Below, in pieces: positions 15,368 through 22,150 of a DNA stretch of 58,220 bases. Position numbers and translations under genes: made by a program. How positions within the stretch are numbered: the stretch's first letter is position 1; each line of letters starts with the position of its first letter. This DNA comes from a virus: the IMG/VR virus record IMGVR_UViG_3300036820_000022, positions 1 through 58,220 of that record; one strand, 5' to 3'. The notes under the pieces are model-generated. The model did no database searches. It was given only the letters and a program-made list of their open reading frames with translations, and was not told where the DNA came from.

Positions 15368-15532
15368 ATGGAAACAGCTATCGAGTTCTTCGAAAAGGTC
15401 GTCGGCCGACCGCCAAGTCCAGCCGAGGAAGCCGGAAACGTCTCGCTGCCGGTGTTGCTCATGCTCATCGACGCGAAGGTGATTCCGCCGAAGGAAGAAG
15501 TCGTCTCGGAAAATCCGGGCTCGGCGAAGTAA
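15368..15532 (+). CDS. Small acidic protein (54 aa)
   Basis: GAAAGGAA lies upstream of the ATG, and its TAA overlaps the RusA start. Starts METAIEFFEKVVGRPPS. No family recognised. Confidence 0.6.
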   Translation: METAIEFFEKVVGRPPSPAEEAGNVSLPVLLMLIDAKVIPPKEEVVSENPGSAK

Positions 15533-15993
15533 TGAGTAGCGATCGCGCCGCAGCCGTGCAGGCTGACGTTCAGGTTGCGGCGCCGTCGCGAGCCATTCTC
15601 CATTTTTGCGTTTGGCGGCCGCCGGTATCGACGAATGCGCAGTATAAGCGCGTTACGTTTCAGCGCCGCGTCAAGGGTAAGATTCAGACAGTAAACGCCT
15701 TGAGCAACAGCGCGGAGGCCGCGGATTTCAAGGATGCCGTGCGCGCCCATGCGATTGTTGCGACGCAGCGCGCCGCGTGGCCGAAGCCCGAAATCGTGCA
15801 GCACGTGGCCGTCAAGATCGTCGTTTGGAACACGAAGCACGATTGCTCAGCGGCCGAAAAGCTGTGCCTCGATGGAATGGAAGGCGTCGTTTACGCGAAT
15901 GATCGCGTCGCGCATCCGCGACTCAACGATATCGACTCCGACGGCGGAAAGCCTCGCGTCGAGATCGTCGTCGAGTTGCTGAGGGCGTCGTGA
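15532..15993 (+). CDS. rusA: RusA-like Holliday junction resolvase
   Basis: A 153-residue protein. The segment containing KHDCSAAEKLCLDGMEGVVY and then ANDRVA matches the RusA pattern D-x5-K-x3-D-x2-G-x3-x-ND, with the catalytic Asp residues present. It would resolve branched DNA before packaging and works with the exonuclease and annealing proteins encoded upstream. About 35 N-terminal residues may be longer than needed; the TAATG overlap nevertheless supports this start. Confidence 0.85.
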   Translation: MSSDRAAAVQADVQVAAPSRAILHFCVWRPPVSTNAQYKRVTFQRRVKGKIQTVNALSNSAEAADFKDAVRAHAIVATQRAAWPKPEIVQHVAVKIVVWNTKHDCSAAEKLCLDGMEGVVYANDRVAHPRLNDIDSDGGKPRVEIVVELLRAS

Positions 15994-16202
15994 AACTATT
16001 ACGAACCTTTATTCTCGCGCTTGCAATGCTGCCGCTCTACACTGCACTGCACCTTTGCGGGCAGTGGCGCGCAGCCGATAGACTCATTGACTGGTGGAAA
16101 GCGTGCATTCTGAAGCAGCCCGACGCGCTGCTTCGGCAAATAGTAAACGAGATGCTGATGAACGGGAAAGCTGCGGTGCTTGTGAAGGCGTGGCTGGAAT
16201 GA
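15990..16202 (+). CDS. Small membrane-associated protein (70 aa)
   Basis: GTGA overlap with rusA. An N-terminal hydrophobic segment (TFILALAMLPLYTALHL) is followed by an amphipathic, Trp-containing helix. Function unknown. Confidence 0.6.
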   Translation: MKLLRTFILALAMLPLYTALHLCGQWRAADRLIDWWKACILKQPDALLRQIVNEMLMNGKAAVLVKAWLE

Positions 16203-16251
16203 CCCCGCTCTCTTCCCCCATAGTAGAGCCCCCCTTACTGCTGGAGCAAAG

Positions 16252-16914
16252 ATGAGTAGGCCGCGATTGCTGGATTTATTCTGCGGCGCAGGCGGCTGCT
16301 CTGTCGGATATGCTCGCGCTGGCTTCGAAGTGGTTGGCGTTGACATCAAGCCACAACCGAGATACCCGTTCCCTCTTAGCTTTCTAGAGTGGAATGTCTT
16401 AGATTTGCCACTTTTTATATTTAATGATTTCGATGCAATACACGCCTCGCCGCCCTGTCAAAAGTTTAGCGTAATGTCCAGGTCGAATCCAGGAACAGCC
16501 AACAAGTATCCGGACCTTATAGAGCCCATTCGCGAACGATTGCGGGCCAGCGGTAAGCTATACATCATCGAGAACGTCCCAGGCTCGCCGTTGATAAACC
16601 CCACGTTGCTCTGCGGGCAAATGTTTGGGCTGGACTTGTTCCGCCACCGCCTCTTTGAAACGAGCTTCGCATTGCCGTTTATGCTTCACTCGCACGCGAA
16701 GGTGGGCAGCGCCGCGGGGCAGCACGCTGGAAATGGCGGTTGGCAGCCGGGCCGCATTATCTCAGTCGCAGGCAACTGCGCGCCGATCGCAGAGGCGAAG
16801 CGCGCGATGGGGATTGACTGGATGCGCCGCGACGAACTCGCTGAAGCTATCCCGTCGGCGTACACGCAATGGATTGGCGAGAGATTACTTACTGCGTTAG
16901 GGAGGGCTGCATAA
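16252..16914 (+). CDS. C5-cytosine DNA methyltransferase
   Basis: A compact 220-residue enzyme: motif I LLDLFCGAGGCSVGY, motif IV SPPCQKFS with the catalytic Cys, and motif VI YIIENVPGSP. It lacks a long target-recognition region, as is usual for small phage versions. GGAGCAAAG lies before the ATG. Base composition is less GC-rich than its neighbours and it has its own 50-nt leader, which suggest separate acquisition. No partner restriction enzyme is visible. Confidence 0.92.
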   Translation: MSRPRLLDLFCGAGGCSVGYARAGFEVVGVDIKPQPRYPFPLSFLEWNVLDLPLFIFNDFDAIHASPPCQKFSVMSRSNPGTANKYPDLIEPIRERLRASGKLYIIENVPGSPLINPTLLCGQMFGLDLFRHRLFETSFALPFMLHSHAKVGSAAGQHAGNGGWQPGRIISVAGNCAPIAEAKRAMGIDWMRRDELAEAIPSAYTQWIGERLLTALGRAA

Positions 16915-17342
16915 TGCAATCGCCACTAGGTGCTCGGGAACTCCAGGAGATTGAGGAACGCGCTTCAAGGGCGACGGTAGGACCGTGGGTTGCCGAGATT
17001 TCGCCGGATGGAACCGTAGCGATGGTGGACCACGCCACGTTGCGCTCAGACGAGGCCGATGAGCCTCTAATTATTGCCTCGTGTGACGTTGCCGGAAACC
17101 TCGACAACGATGCAGTTTTCATTGCGGCGGCGCGAACCGACGTACCGCGATTGCTGGCTACGATCCGCTCCCTCCAGCAGCCGGTAACCGATGAAGCGTT
17201 GAACGACGCGGTGCGCGCCTTCGTTAACTACGGCAGAGTACACGCCGACGAGCGCGACGTTATGCTTAACGCGATGCGCGCGGCCCTCGAAGCAGCCTTC
17301 ACCCTAAGCCAGCGCAACGCGCAAGGAGAGAAACTACAGTGA
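16914..17342 (+). CDS. Ead/Ea22-like phage protein (142 aa)
   Basis: The pattern RASRATVGPWVAE, then IIASCDVAGNLDNDAVFIAAARTDVPRLL is that of Ea22-like proteins common in phage accessory regions. Function is unknown. The TAATG overlap with the methyltransferase sets the start. Confidence 0.8.
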   Translation: MQSPLGARELQEIEERASRATVGPWVAEISPDGTVAMVDHATLRSDEADEPLIIASCDVAGNLDNDAVFIAAARTDVPRLLATIRSLQQPVTDEALNDAVRAFVNYGRVHADERDVMLNAMRAALEAAFTLSQRNAQGEKLQ

Positions 17343-17458
17343 ACGATTACCGCCAGCCGTTGTTTACCATTCGCGGCTGGAACACGCTATTCGGGCAACC
17401 GCCGCCACTGTGGACGCGGGCCGCGGCGTACAACGCAACAGGAGGCTACGAAGGATGA
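17339..17458 (+). CDS. Very small ORF (39 aa)
   Basis: Coupled at both ends by GTGA and ATGA overlaps. Starts MNDYRQPLFTIRGWN and is rich in aromatic residues and Pro. No family recognised. Confidence 0.45.
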   Translation: MNDYRQPLFTIRGWNTLFGQPPPLWTRAAAYNATGGYEG

Positions 17459-18189
17459 GTGACCCCAAGCCGGAGGCCCTAACGGATGCGGAGTACGCGC
17501 GGTTCGTTGCGACGATGTGGGCTGCACCCGCCGACGCGAACTGGGACCGGGGCTCACTCCTCGTTCTCTGCGATACTATCGACGCCGACCGTCAGCGCAT
17601 TGCAGCGTTGGAGTCCAGTATCGCAGCGGGATTGGCGCTCTGCGAAGAATGGATAGACGGCAACGATAACGCATGTTCGGCAACTACTGTCGTCGCCATT
17701 CACGCAGCCCTTCTCTGCGAGGGCGATGGAGCCTCCCCAAAGTCCCTGCTCGCTGAACCTTATAAGGCTCCCGCAGATTTAGACTTAACGAAGCCCATTG
17801 TTCCAAGAAAGCCGCCGGTGGGACGCAGAGGCACGGAGTTTTGCCAAACGTGTCATGGACGCATCCAGGTGCGGTGCGCTAAAGGCTGCACGCAGTACAA
17901 TGAGCCGTCTTTTCCCATGAGCGGCGGTAACGCTATCGACCACACGGCGCTGATTGCGCGGTTGAGAGACGACGCGTTCGCAACGCCCGTACGATTCCCG
18001 ATAAAACGTAGCGCCGTTCTCGCAGCCCACGCCATCGAGGAATGCGACTCCATGCGGAAGGCGCTGATAGCGCTGTGTGACGGAGGCCCGAACGGCGCGT
18101 ATCACGGGCGCTACAGTTACGACATGGATGCCTTCATCGAAAAGGTTCGCGCCATCATCGAGGGTGGCGGAAAGGTTCACGATGAGTAA
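17455..18189 (+). CDS. Accessory protein with zinc-knuckle segment (244 aa)
   Basis: Starts MSDPKPEALTDAEYARF. The first part has heptad-like helices (ADRQRIAALESSIAAG), as in Ea22-like proteins, and the middle has FCQTCHGRIQVRCAKGC, a probable zinc knuckle. AGGAGG lies just upstream. Function unknown. Confidence 0.65.
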   Translation: MSDPKPEALTDAEYARFVATMWAAPADANWDRGSLLVLCDTIDADRQRIAALESSIAAGLALCEEWIDGNDNACSATTVVAIHAALLCEGDGASPKSLLAEPYKAPADLDLTKPIVPRKPPVGRRGTEFCQTCHGRIQVRCAKGCTQYNEPSFPMSGGNAIDHTALIARLRDDAFATPVRFPIKRSAVLAAHAIEECDSMRKALIALCDGGPNGAYHGRYSYDMDAFIEKVRAIIEGGGKVHDE

Positions 18190-18219
18190 ACGGACGCCGA
18201 GCGGGTGCGACTGCGGGCA

Positions 18220-18354
18220 ATGCCGAGAGTTAAGCTGTGGGGCTACCGCTGCGAGCGGTGCGATCACGAATGGATTCCCCGTGACAAAGAGCAAGAGCCA
18301 AGGGTCTGCCCCAAGTGTAAGAGTCCATACTGGAATACGCCCCGACGCGCATAG
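18220..18354 (+). CDS. Zinc-ribbon protein (44 aa)
   Basis: MPRVKLWGYRCERCDHEW followed by IPR and CPKCKSPYWNTPRR is a clear rubredoxin-like zinc ribbon. The frame lies inside a longer ORF of another frame that lacks such a pattern, so this is the likely product. The GTG at 18205 is an alternative in-frame start. Confidence 0.75.
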   Translation: MPRVKLWGYRCERCDHEWIPRDKEQEPRVCPKCKSPYWNTPRRA

Positions 18355-18360
18355 TGTACG

Positions 18361-18627
18361 GTGGGCCGCATGAGCGGCGGGTTCAATGCCGAGGCGTTTA
18401 GCCTCGACGATCTCCAGAGCGCGCTCCCTGCCGAGGCTCTACGATCTGGAGAGATGGAAGAGTTACGCCAGGTTCTACTCTTTCAAGGATGCCGCGAGCG
18501 ACTTTTAGACGCCGAGCATCTGGCAGATCAGATTTTGGAATCAGCAGACGCAGAACTTCCGAATGTCGTTGCTGCGTGGCTACAATTGCCTTCTGGACGG
18601 CGAGAATCTGGTCGAGTCGAGCCATGA
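18361..18627 (+). CDS. Possible small protein (88 aa), competes with an opposite-strand ORF
   Basis: GTG-started ORF; product acidic and helical. It ends in an ATGA overlap with a 21-residue ORF (18624-18689), which in turn overlaps the next GTG, so the coupling chain of the operon passes through here. The opposite strand carries an equally good ORF (18398-18655). Which one is translated cannot be decided by eye. Confidence 0.5.
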   Translation: MGRMSGGFNAEAFSLDDLQSALPAEALRSGEMEELRQVLLFQGCRERLLDAEHLADQILESADAELPNVVAAWLQLPSGRRESGRVEP

Positions 18628-18655
18628 CGGCTTTTACGAACGATTGTTCGGGCAT
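18398..18655 (-). CDS. Alternative leftward ORF (85 aa)
   Basis: Starts MPEQSFVKAVMARLDQI and continues as an amphipathic helix with heptads, preceded by AGAGGGG. Codon choice looks protein-like. It overlaps 18361-18627 completely, and all neighbours run rightward, so it is kept only as an alternative. Confidence 0.35.
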   Translation of the reverse strand: MPEQSFVKAVMARLDQILAVQKAIVATQQRHSEVLRLLIPKSDLPDARRLKVARGILERVEPGVTLPSLQIVEPRQGARSGDRRG

Positions 18656-18689
18656 GTGCCCCTCTCTTAACCTAGGTGAAGCCGCGTGA
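18624..18689 (+). CDS. Mini-ORF (21 aa) linking two genes
   Basis: ATG overlaps the previous stop and its TGA overlaps the next GTG. It is too short to judge as a protein; it may only serve coupling. Confidence 0.3.
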   Translation: MTAFTNDCSGMCPSLNLGEAA

Positions 18690-18967
18690 TCGCGCTCACC
18701 GAATTGTTGTTCGATTCTCGTCGCAGCGCCGGTGAACGCCTTGTGGCTCGCGTGTGCATAACGAAGAAATTACATACGACTGTGCCATTGGTCGTGGCAC
18801 AATGCCCGGTCAACCGAGGGCCCCTTTTTGTGCAGGACCCCGGTTTTTGTGCAAAGCCTGCTGCCGCCGACAAATACGCAGCGAAGGACACGTACCGTGG
18901 CGCGCTTTTCGATTGCGTATACAGAGGCTTCATCGCAGGCTGGGAAGCTCACGCAAGCCAAGGTTAG
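18686..18967 (+). CDS. Accessory phage protein ending at an in-frame TAG (93 aa)
   Basis: The C-terminal part (DKYAAKDTYRGALFDCVYRG, then FIAGWEAHASQG) resembles the ends of Ea22-like or other accessory phage proteins. The frame stops at TAG 18965-18967 but stays open for 74 more codons directly after, so the gene may have been longer. GTG start overlaps the mini-ORF upstream. Confidence 0.6.
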   Translation: MIALTELLFDSRRSAGERLVARVCITKKLHTTVPLVVAQCPVNRGPLFVQDPGFCAKPAAADKYAAKDTYRGALFDCVYRGFIAGWEAHASQG

Positions 18968-19192
18968 CCGCAGAATACGGAAGAATCGTTCGAGGGATAC
19001 CTAAAGCGGACGCTCGGGGAGAACTATTCCTCGATTGTTATTGACGCGTTGGACGCTCTAGGTCAGCCGTGGGAGTTGCAGAGGCTCCGAGAGATGGAGG
19101 CGCGGGCGAAAGATGAGCTTGAGGTCCCCCACTCCGCGCCCGTGAAGCGTATGTTGCAGCGCATCCTCAACGGCCCCGCTTCCGAGCCGTGA
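18968..19192 (+). pseudogene. Coding-like continuation after an amber codon
   Basis: In the same frame as 18686-18967, 74 sense codons follow the TAG with protein-like content (EESFEGYLKRTLGENY, and later LQRLREMEARAKDELEV), ending at a TGA that overlaps the next GTG. No ATG or GTG start lies near its beginning. It could be the lost C-terminal half of the upstream gene, a readthrough extension, or a separate protein with an internal TTG or ATG start. Confidence 0.5.
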
Positions 19193-19380
19193 AGTACTAC
19201 CGCTTCATGTGCCGCGTCGGCGACGTATTACGATGGGTGGCTCTCGCATACTGCTACGCCTTCCTGGTCGTAACCGTACCGATCGCGTGGATCTGGCAGT
19301 TGATCTATTTGCCGGCGGCGGGATCCAATATAGACGACTTCGATCATCGGCTAGCGCTCATCCCAAAGCGGACGAGTTGA
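19189..19380 (+). CDS. Small membrane protein (63 aa)
   Basis: GTG start overlaps the upstream stop. A long hydrophobic helix (WVALAYCYAFLVVTVPIAW) is followed by a short polar tail. Function unknown. Confidence 0.65.
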   Translation: MKYYRFMCRVGDVLRWVALAYCYAFLVVTVPIAWIWQLIYLPAAGSNIDDFDHRLALIPKRTS

Positions 19381-19451
19381 TGAGAATTAGGCCGTTCGGC
19401 CCAATGTTCAACTCAAGCGGGCGTCAAAGGAACGTGATGCAATCACACTAA
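19380..19451 (+). CDS. Mini-ORF (23 aa)
   Basis: TGATG overlap with the membrane protein gene. Basic, no recognisable pattern. Low confidence. Confidence 0.25.
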   Translation: MRIRPFGPMFNSSGRQRNVMQSH

Positions 19452-19475
19452 CGTTCGATTCGGAGACGCCGTAAA

Positions 19476-19823
19476 ATGGATAACAAAGACATCGCCTCAG
19501 TTTTAGCCGAGTTGGGTGGCACGATCATTCGCGCGCTACTGGACCGTGGAGTCGGAACTAAACGCGCAACGGACGCTGGCGAACGCTATCTCGACCTCGT
19601 TAGCCGGATGGCGACAGAAGCGCGAAACTTTAAGACGCTGGGCGGGAGCGGAATCGTCTCTATCAGGGACCTCGAGCCAGAGACCCTCCAAACAATCGTG
19701 GTCTTACAAAAAAGCGAGTGGGGTCGCATATGGCTGGATGATAAAGACGGTCTCTGTTTCCGATACACATCCGAAAGGGGACAAGGTACTCGTTTTCAAG
19801 AGGAGAGCTCGTTTCAGGTATAA
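19476..19823 (+). CDS. Unknown protein (115 aa)
   Basis: Starts MDNKDIASVLAELGGTI. The last 40 residues look like a small beta domain. Codon use is less GC-rich than in the phage core. No family is recognised. Confidence 0.6.
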   Translation: MDNKDIASVLAELGGTIIRALLDRGVGTKRATDAGERYLDLVSRMATEARNFKTLGGSGIVSIRDLEPETLQTIVVLQKSEWGRIWLDDKDGLCFRYTSERGQGTRFQEESSFQV

Positions 19824-19835
19824 GAAAGTCATGCG

Positions 19836-20204
19836 CTGCGTAACATCAGCTTCGCCCTAACGACGCAGCAGATCCGCGATCGCACAAAGACGGTGACACG
19901 GCGGCTGGGCTGGCGATTTCTGAAGCCGGGCGATCTGCTTTCGGCAGTCGTGCAATCTCGCGGGCTACGCAAGGGCCAGAAAGTCGAACGGCTCGCAACA
20001 ATCCGCGTCGTCTCCGTCCGGCGCGAGCGTTTGCTGGCGATCCGGCGCGATACGGACTACGGCCTCGAAGAGTGCCGGCTCGAAGGGTTTGCCGATCACC
20101 CCGAGCTGCAATGGCCCGACCGTTTCGCGGCCTGGTTTGCCGCAGGTCACGGCTGCGAGATCGATGACGAGGTTACCCGCATCGAGTTTGAGTACGTCGG
20201 GTGA
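19836..20204 (+). CDS. ASCH/PUA-like domain protein, probable CTG start
   Basis: About 122 residues. TKTVTRRLGWRFLKPGD, then GLRKGQKVERLATIRVVSV and the Arg/Asp pattern after it match the ASCH-type phage proteins I recall, which begin with xISFxLTTxQ just before this block. Here that block (NISFALTTQQI) is encoded in frame upstream of the first GTG (19893), and only a CTG (19836) is available before the in-frame stop. The domain probably binds RNA or modified bases. Confidence 0.7.
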   Translation: MRNISFALTTQQIRDRTKTVTRRLGWRFLKPGDLLSAVVQSRGLRKGQKVERLATIRVVSVRRERLLAIRRDTDYGLEECRLEGFADHPELQWPDRFAAWFAAGHGCEIDDEVTRIEFEYVG

Positions 20205-20214
20205 AACACCCGTT

Positions 20215-20232
20215 CCGTAACACATGTTACGG
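20215..20232. promoter_or_regulatory. Palindromic operator-like site 1
   Basis: CCGTAACA-CA-TGTTACGG is a perfect 18-bp palindrome between two genes. A partial copy (GACACTTGTTC) follows directly. It shares its arms with the sites at 21116, 21388 and 32499. Confidence 0.6.
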
Positions 20233-20285
20233 TGACACTTGTTCGGCAGGGAAGGCCGGGATGTTTTTCGTACAGGCGCGGTCCT

Positions 20286-20477
20286 ATGCCATCCAGAGCT
20301 CCCAGAGGACTCTCGCGCAAGCAACTTGCGAAACGAAAACGGCAGCGTGAAGCAGCCATCTCGGCTCAGCCGCGCTTCTGCTCGCGCTGTCAAAGCCAAA
20401 TGGTGCGCCGTCGACGGGGCGACGAGCCATGGCGCTGGGTATGCTCTAACTTTTGCGGCGCGGAGATCAGCGTTTGA
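20286..20477 (+). CDS. Small basic zinc-ribbon protein (63 aa)
   Basis: A basic N-terminal helix (SRKQLAKRKRQREAAIS) is followed by FCSRCQSQM and WVCSNFC, one zinc site. ATG at 20286 is favoured because the upstream part of the frame overlaps the palindrome. Ends in a TGATG overlap. Confidence 0.6.
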   Translation: MPSRAPRGLSRKQLAKRKRQREAAISAQPRFCSRCQSQMVRRRRGDEPWRWVCSNFCGAEISV

Positions 20478-20722
20478 TGCCTGGACGCGTTACTCACACT
20501 GCCGGCGGCCGCGGCGATGTGTCGATGGGTCGACAGCACGGCGGCGCCGGAATTACGGCGCGCGAATATGGCCCACCGGCTGATGCGCAACCGCCTGCAT
20601 GCTGGGATTGCAAATCCCCGATGCGCCTATGTGAAGGCAGAAAACCGCCGCACGCGCAGTTCTGGGGCTGCAGCGCTTACCCGAAGTGCAAGCGCTCTCT
20701 CTGGATTCGGAGGCCCGATTAG
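20477..20722 (+). CDS. Topoisomerase-type zinc-finger protein (81 aa)
   Basis: CWDCKSPMRLCEG, then FWGCSAYPKCKRSLWI is the pattern of C-terminal zinc fingers of bacterial topoisomerase I (CPxC, FxGCSxYPxC), here as a free protein. It probably binds single-stranded DNA or RNA polymerase. Confidence 0.75.
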   Translation: MPGRVTHTAGGRGDVSMGRQHGGAGITAREYGPPADAQPPACWDCKSPMRLCEGRKPPHAQFWGCSAYPKCKRSLWIRRPD

Positions 20723-20869
20723 ACGGCGGACACTTGTTACAGGGTTTGCGTCACGTAGCCAGGATTCGCGCCTGCTGGAACCCTCAGTACTGCTCGTATT
20801 TGACGAGCTGGCCGGTAGCATCTCGGCCAACGATCGAGCGGCTCGCGCCCTCGAAAACGATGCTGGACT

Positions 20870-20902
20870 CGCGGCGAAAGCCGCGTGGTTATAATATAAC
20901 CA
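20870..20902 (+). promoter_or_regulatory. GNRA-type hairpin plus palindromic -10 element before the omega gene
   Basis: CGCGGC-GAAA-GCCGCG (20870-20885) is a perfect tetraloop hairpin. Directly after it, TGGTTATA-A-TATAACCA (20886-20902) is a perfect 17-bp palindrome containing TATAAT (20890-20895). No good -35 box is seen at the usual distance, so an activator may be needed. About 160 bases upstream (20723-20869) hold no convincing gene, only a partial operator-like sequence at 20728-20740. Confidence 0.6.
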
Positions 20903-20918
20903 TGGCAGGAGGGGAAAA

Positions 20919-21152
20919 ATGACCGACCTGAACCGCACCGCCGAACGCGCGCAGGCAAAAGCCGGATCGCGATTCACCCTCGTGGGCGCGATAGTGAGGC
21001 GAGCGCATCAACTGACCGAAGGTTACCCGCCGCTGGTCACCGGCGTCGAGATCGACAAGCACGCGACGACGGCCTTGAGAGAGATTGCCGCCGGCGCGGT
21101 GGAAATCGGCAAGAGCGTAACACCTGTTACGGTAAAGGAGTTGGCGGCGTGA
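20919..21152 (+). CDS. rpoZ: RNA polymerase omega subunit-like protein
   Basis: A 77-residue protein. GSRFTLVGAIVRRAHQL, GYPPLVTG, DKHATTALREIAAGAV follows the omega pattern closely (G-x-RF-x-LV, RRA-x-Q, PLV, DK, ALREI-x-x-G). Omega wraps the C-terminal tail of beta-prime, helps assembly of RNA polymerase and mediates part of the ppGpp response. A strong GGAGGGG ribosome site and the preceding palindromic promoter suggest high, regulated expression. It lies deep inside the prophage, so it is a phage gene; it may replace or compete with host omega. Confidence 0.85.
   Translation: MTDLNRTAERAQAKAGSRFTLVGAIVRRAHQLTEGYPPLVTGVEIDKHATTALREIAAGAVEIGKSVTPVTVKELAA
21116..21131. promoter_or_regulatory. 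Palindromic operator-like site 2
   Basis: CGTAACA-CC-TGTTACG is a perfect palindrome inside the 3' end of the omega-like gene. Same arms as sites 1 and 3. Confidence 0.55.
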
Positions 21153-21355
21153 AGGAGATCGACGAGTTGTGCGCGTGCGGTCACCTTGCATCAGCCGACC
21201 ACAGCTATCCGCCCTACGTAGATTCAAGCCGACACCATAAACCATGCACCCCAATCCAGAGAAAGGGCGCAATCTTCGAACTCCTAGCGTGGTGCCGTAT
21301 TTGCGCGCCGAAGGAATACGAGGACGCGGTGAAAAGAGGGGCTGAACTTCTATAA
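21149..21355 (+). CDS. Small Cys/His-containing protein (68 aa)
   Basis: GTGA overlap with the omega-like gene. CACGHLASADHSY and CRICAP suggest a zinc site. Function unknown; co-translation with omega hints at a linked role. Confidence 0.6.
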   Translation: MKEIDELCACGHLASADHSYPPYVDSSRHHKPCTPIQRKGAIFELLAWCRICAPKEYEDAVKRGAELL

Positions 21356-21387
21356 CGGCATCGAAAAGGACCGACAAAGAGCCTAAC

Positions 21388-21405
21388 GCGTAACACTTGT
21401 TACGC
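21388..21405. promoter_or_regulatory. Palindromic operator-like site 3 with possible promoter
   Basis: GCGTAACA-CT-TGTTACGC is a perfect palindrome in the 135-bp gap after 21355. TTGTTA inside it could be a -35 box for AGTAAT 17 bp downstream (21420-21425), so a bound protein would block this promoter, which faces the packaging genes. Confidence 0.6.
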
Positions 21406-21490
21406 AAACCGCACAAAATAGTAATTATCACGCCAAAGTGCTGCACGTTCGGCAGGAATCCAAGCGACGGCTAAATGAAGCCGACGCAAC

Positions 21491-22150
21491 GTGCACGCCG
21501 AGCGTACAACGCGCGCCGTCTTTTGGCAGTTAGCCTTCTGGCCACCTAACCGCGAGATCGTCGTCTCTGAGCGACGGGCGGTTTCCGGCGTCGCGGCGCG
21601 GCTGCAAATCCTCGAACTCCACGTTTTAACCCTCCAGCGCAGCACGATCGAAGGCCCGGAATCATACCCGTGCACCTATCCGGGCTGCGCGCGCGGAAAC
21701 AATCACCCGTTCGGGACGTCGGGCCACCTGGGCAATCATCGCCTCGCAGCCCACGGCATCCGCAGTACCAACGAAGAGTCGATCCGCCGCCAAGAGCGGC
21801 GCGATCGCAACCGTGCAAAAGAGCTTGGGCCGGCGCCTGAATACATCGACCGCGCGCACATCCGCGAAGTCGTCTCCCACGCGCTGCCGGCGCTCCGTGA
21901 GGCGCGCCAAGGCGAACTCGACGCTGGCGACCGAGAGCACGTGCGCCGACGTTTGTCACACTTTGTCGGCAAAGAGTTGCCTCGGGAGTTACGGCGCGCG
22001 CCGGCGGAGATTTGCCTCGCCGTCGCAGAGATCGCCGCCTCGGGGCTCACCCCGACCTATCCCAAGATCGTCGAGTCGGCGCAGACGGACTTACACATCG
22101 AGCGGATCACAACGCTGTTCACCAAGACCTCGATGCCGGTGGCGATGTGA
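21491..22150 (+). CDS. C2H2-type zinc-finger protein before the terminase (219 aa)
   Basis: YPCTYPGCARG followed by SGHLGNHRLAAHG has the C-x4-C-x12-H-x4-H spacing of C2H2 fingers. A highly charged, helical second half follows. GTG at 21491 is the first start after an in-frame stop; a shorter start is possible. The position before TerS suggests a link to late expression or packaging. Confidence 0.6.
   Translation: MHAERTTRAVFWQLAFWPPNREIVVSERRAVSGVAARLQILELHVLTLQRSTIEGPESYPCTYPGCARGNNHPFGTSGHLGNHRLAAHGIRSTNEESIRRQERRDRNRAKELGPAPEYIDRAHIREVVSHALPALREARQGELDAGDREHVRRRLSHFVGKELPRELRRAPAEICLAVAEIAASGLTPTYPKIVESAQTDLHIERITTLFTKTSMPVAM

Noticed and set aside
14944-15840. Leftward ORF of 298 codons opposite 14483-15532 and rusA
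   Set aside because: The rightward genes have ribosome sites and overlaps; the leftward product has no recognisable pattern.
20517-20894. Rightward ORF whose last 50 codons (20740-20894) look protein-like
   Set aside because: No ATG, GTG or TTG start lies in that part; the upstream half is an off-frame reading of the topoisomerase-type zinc-finger gene.
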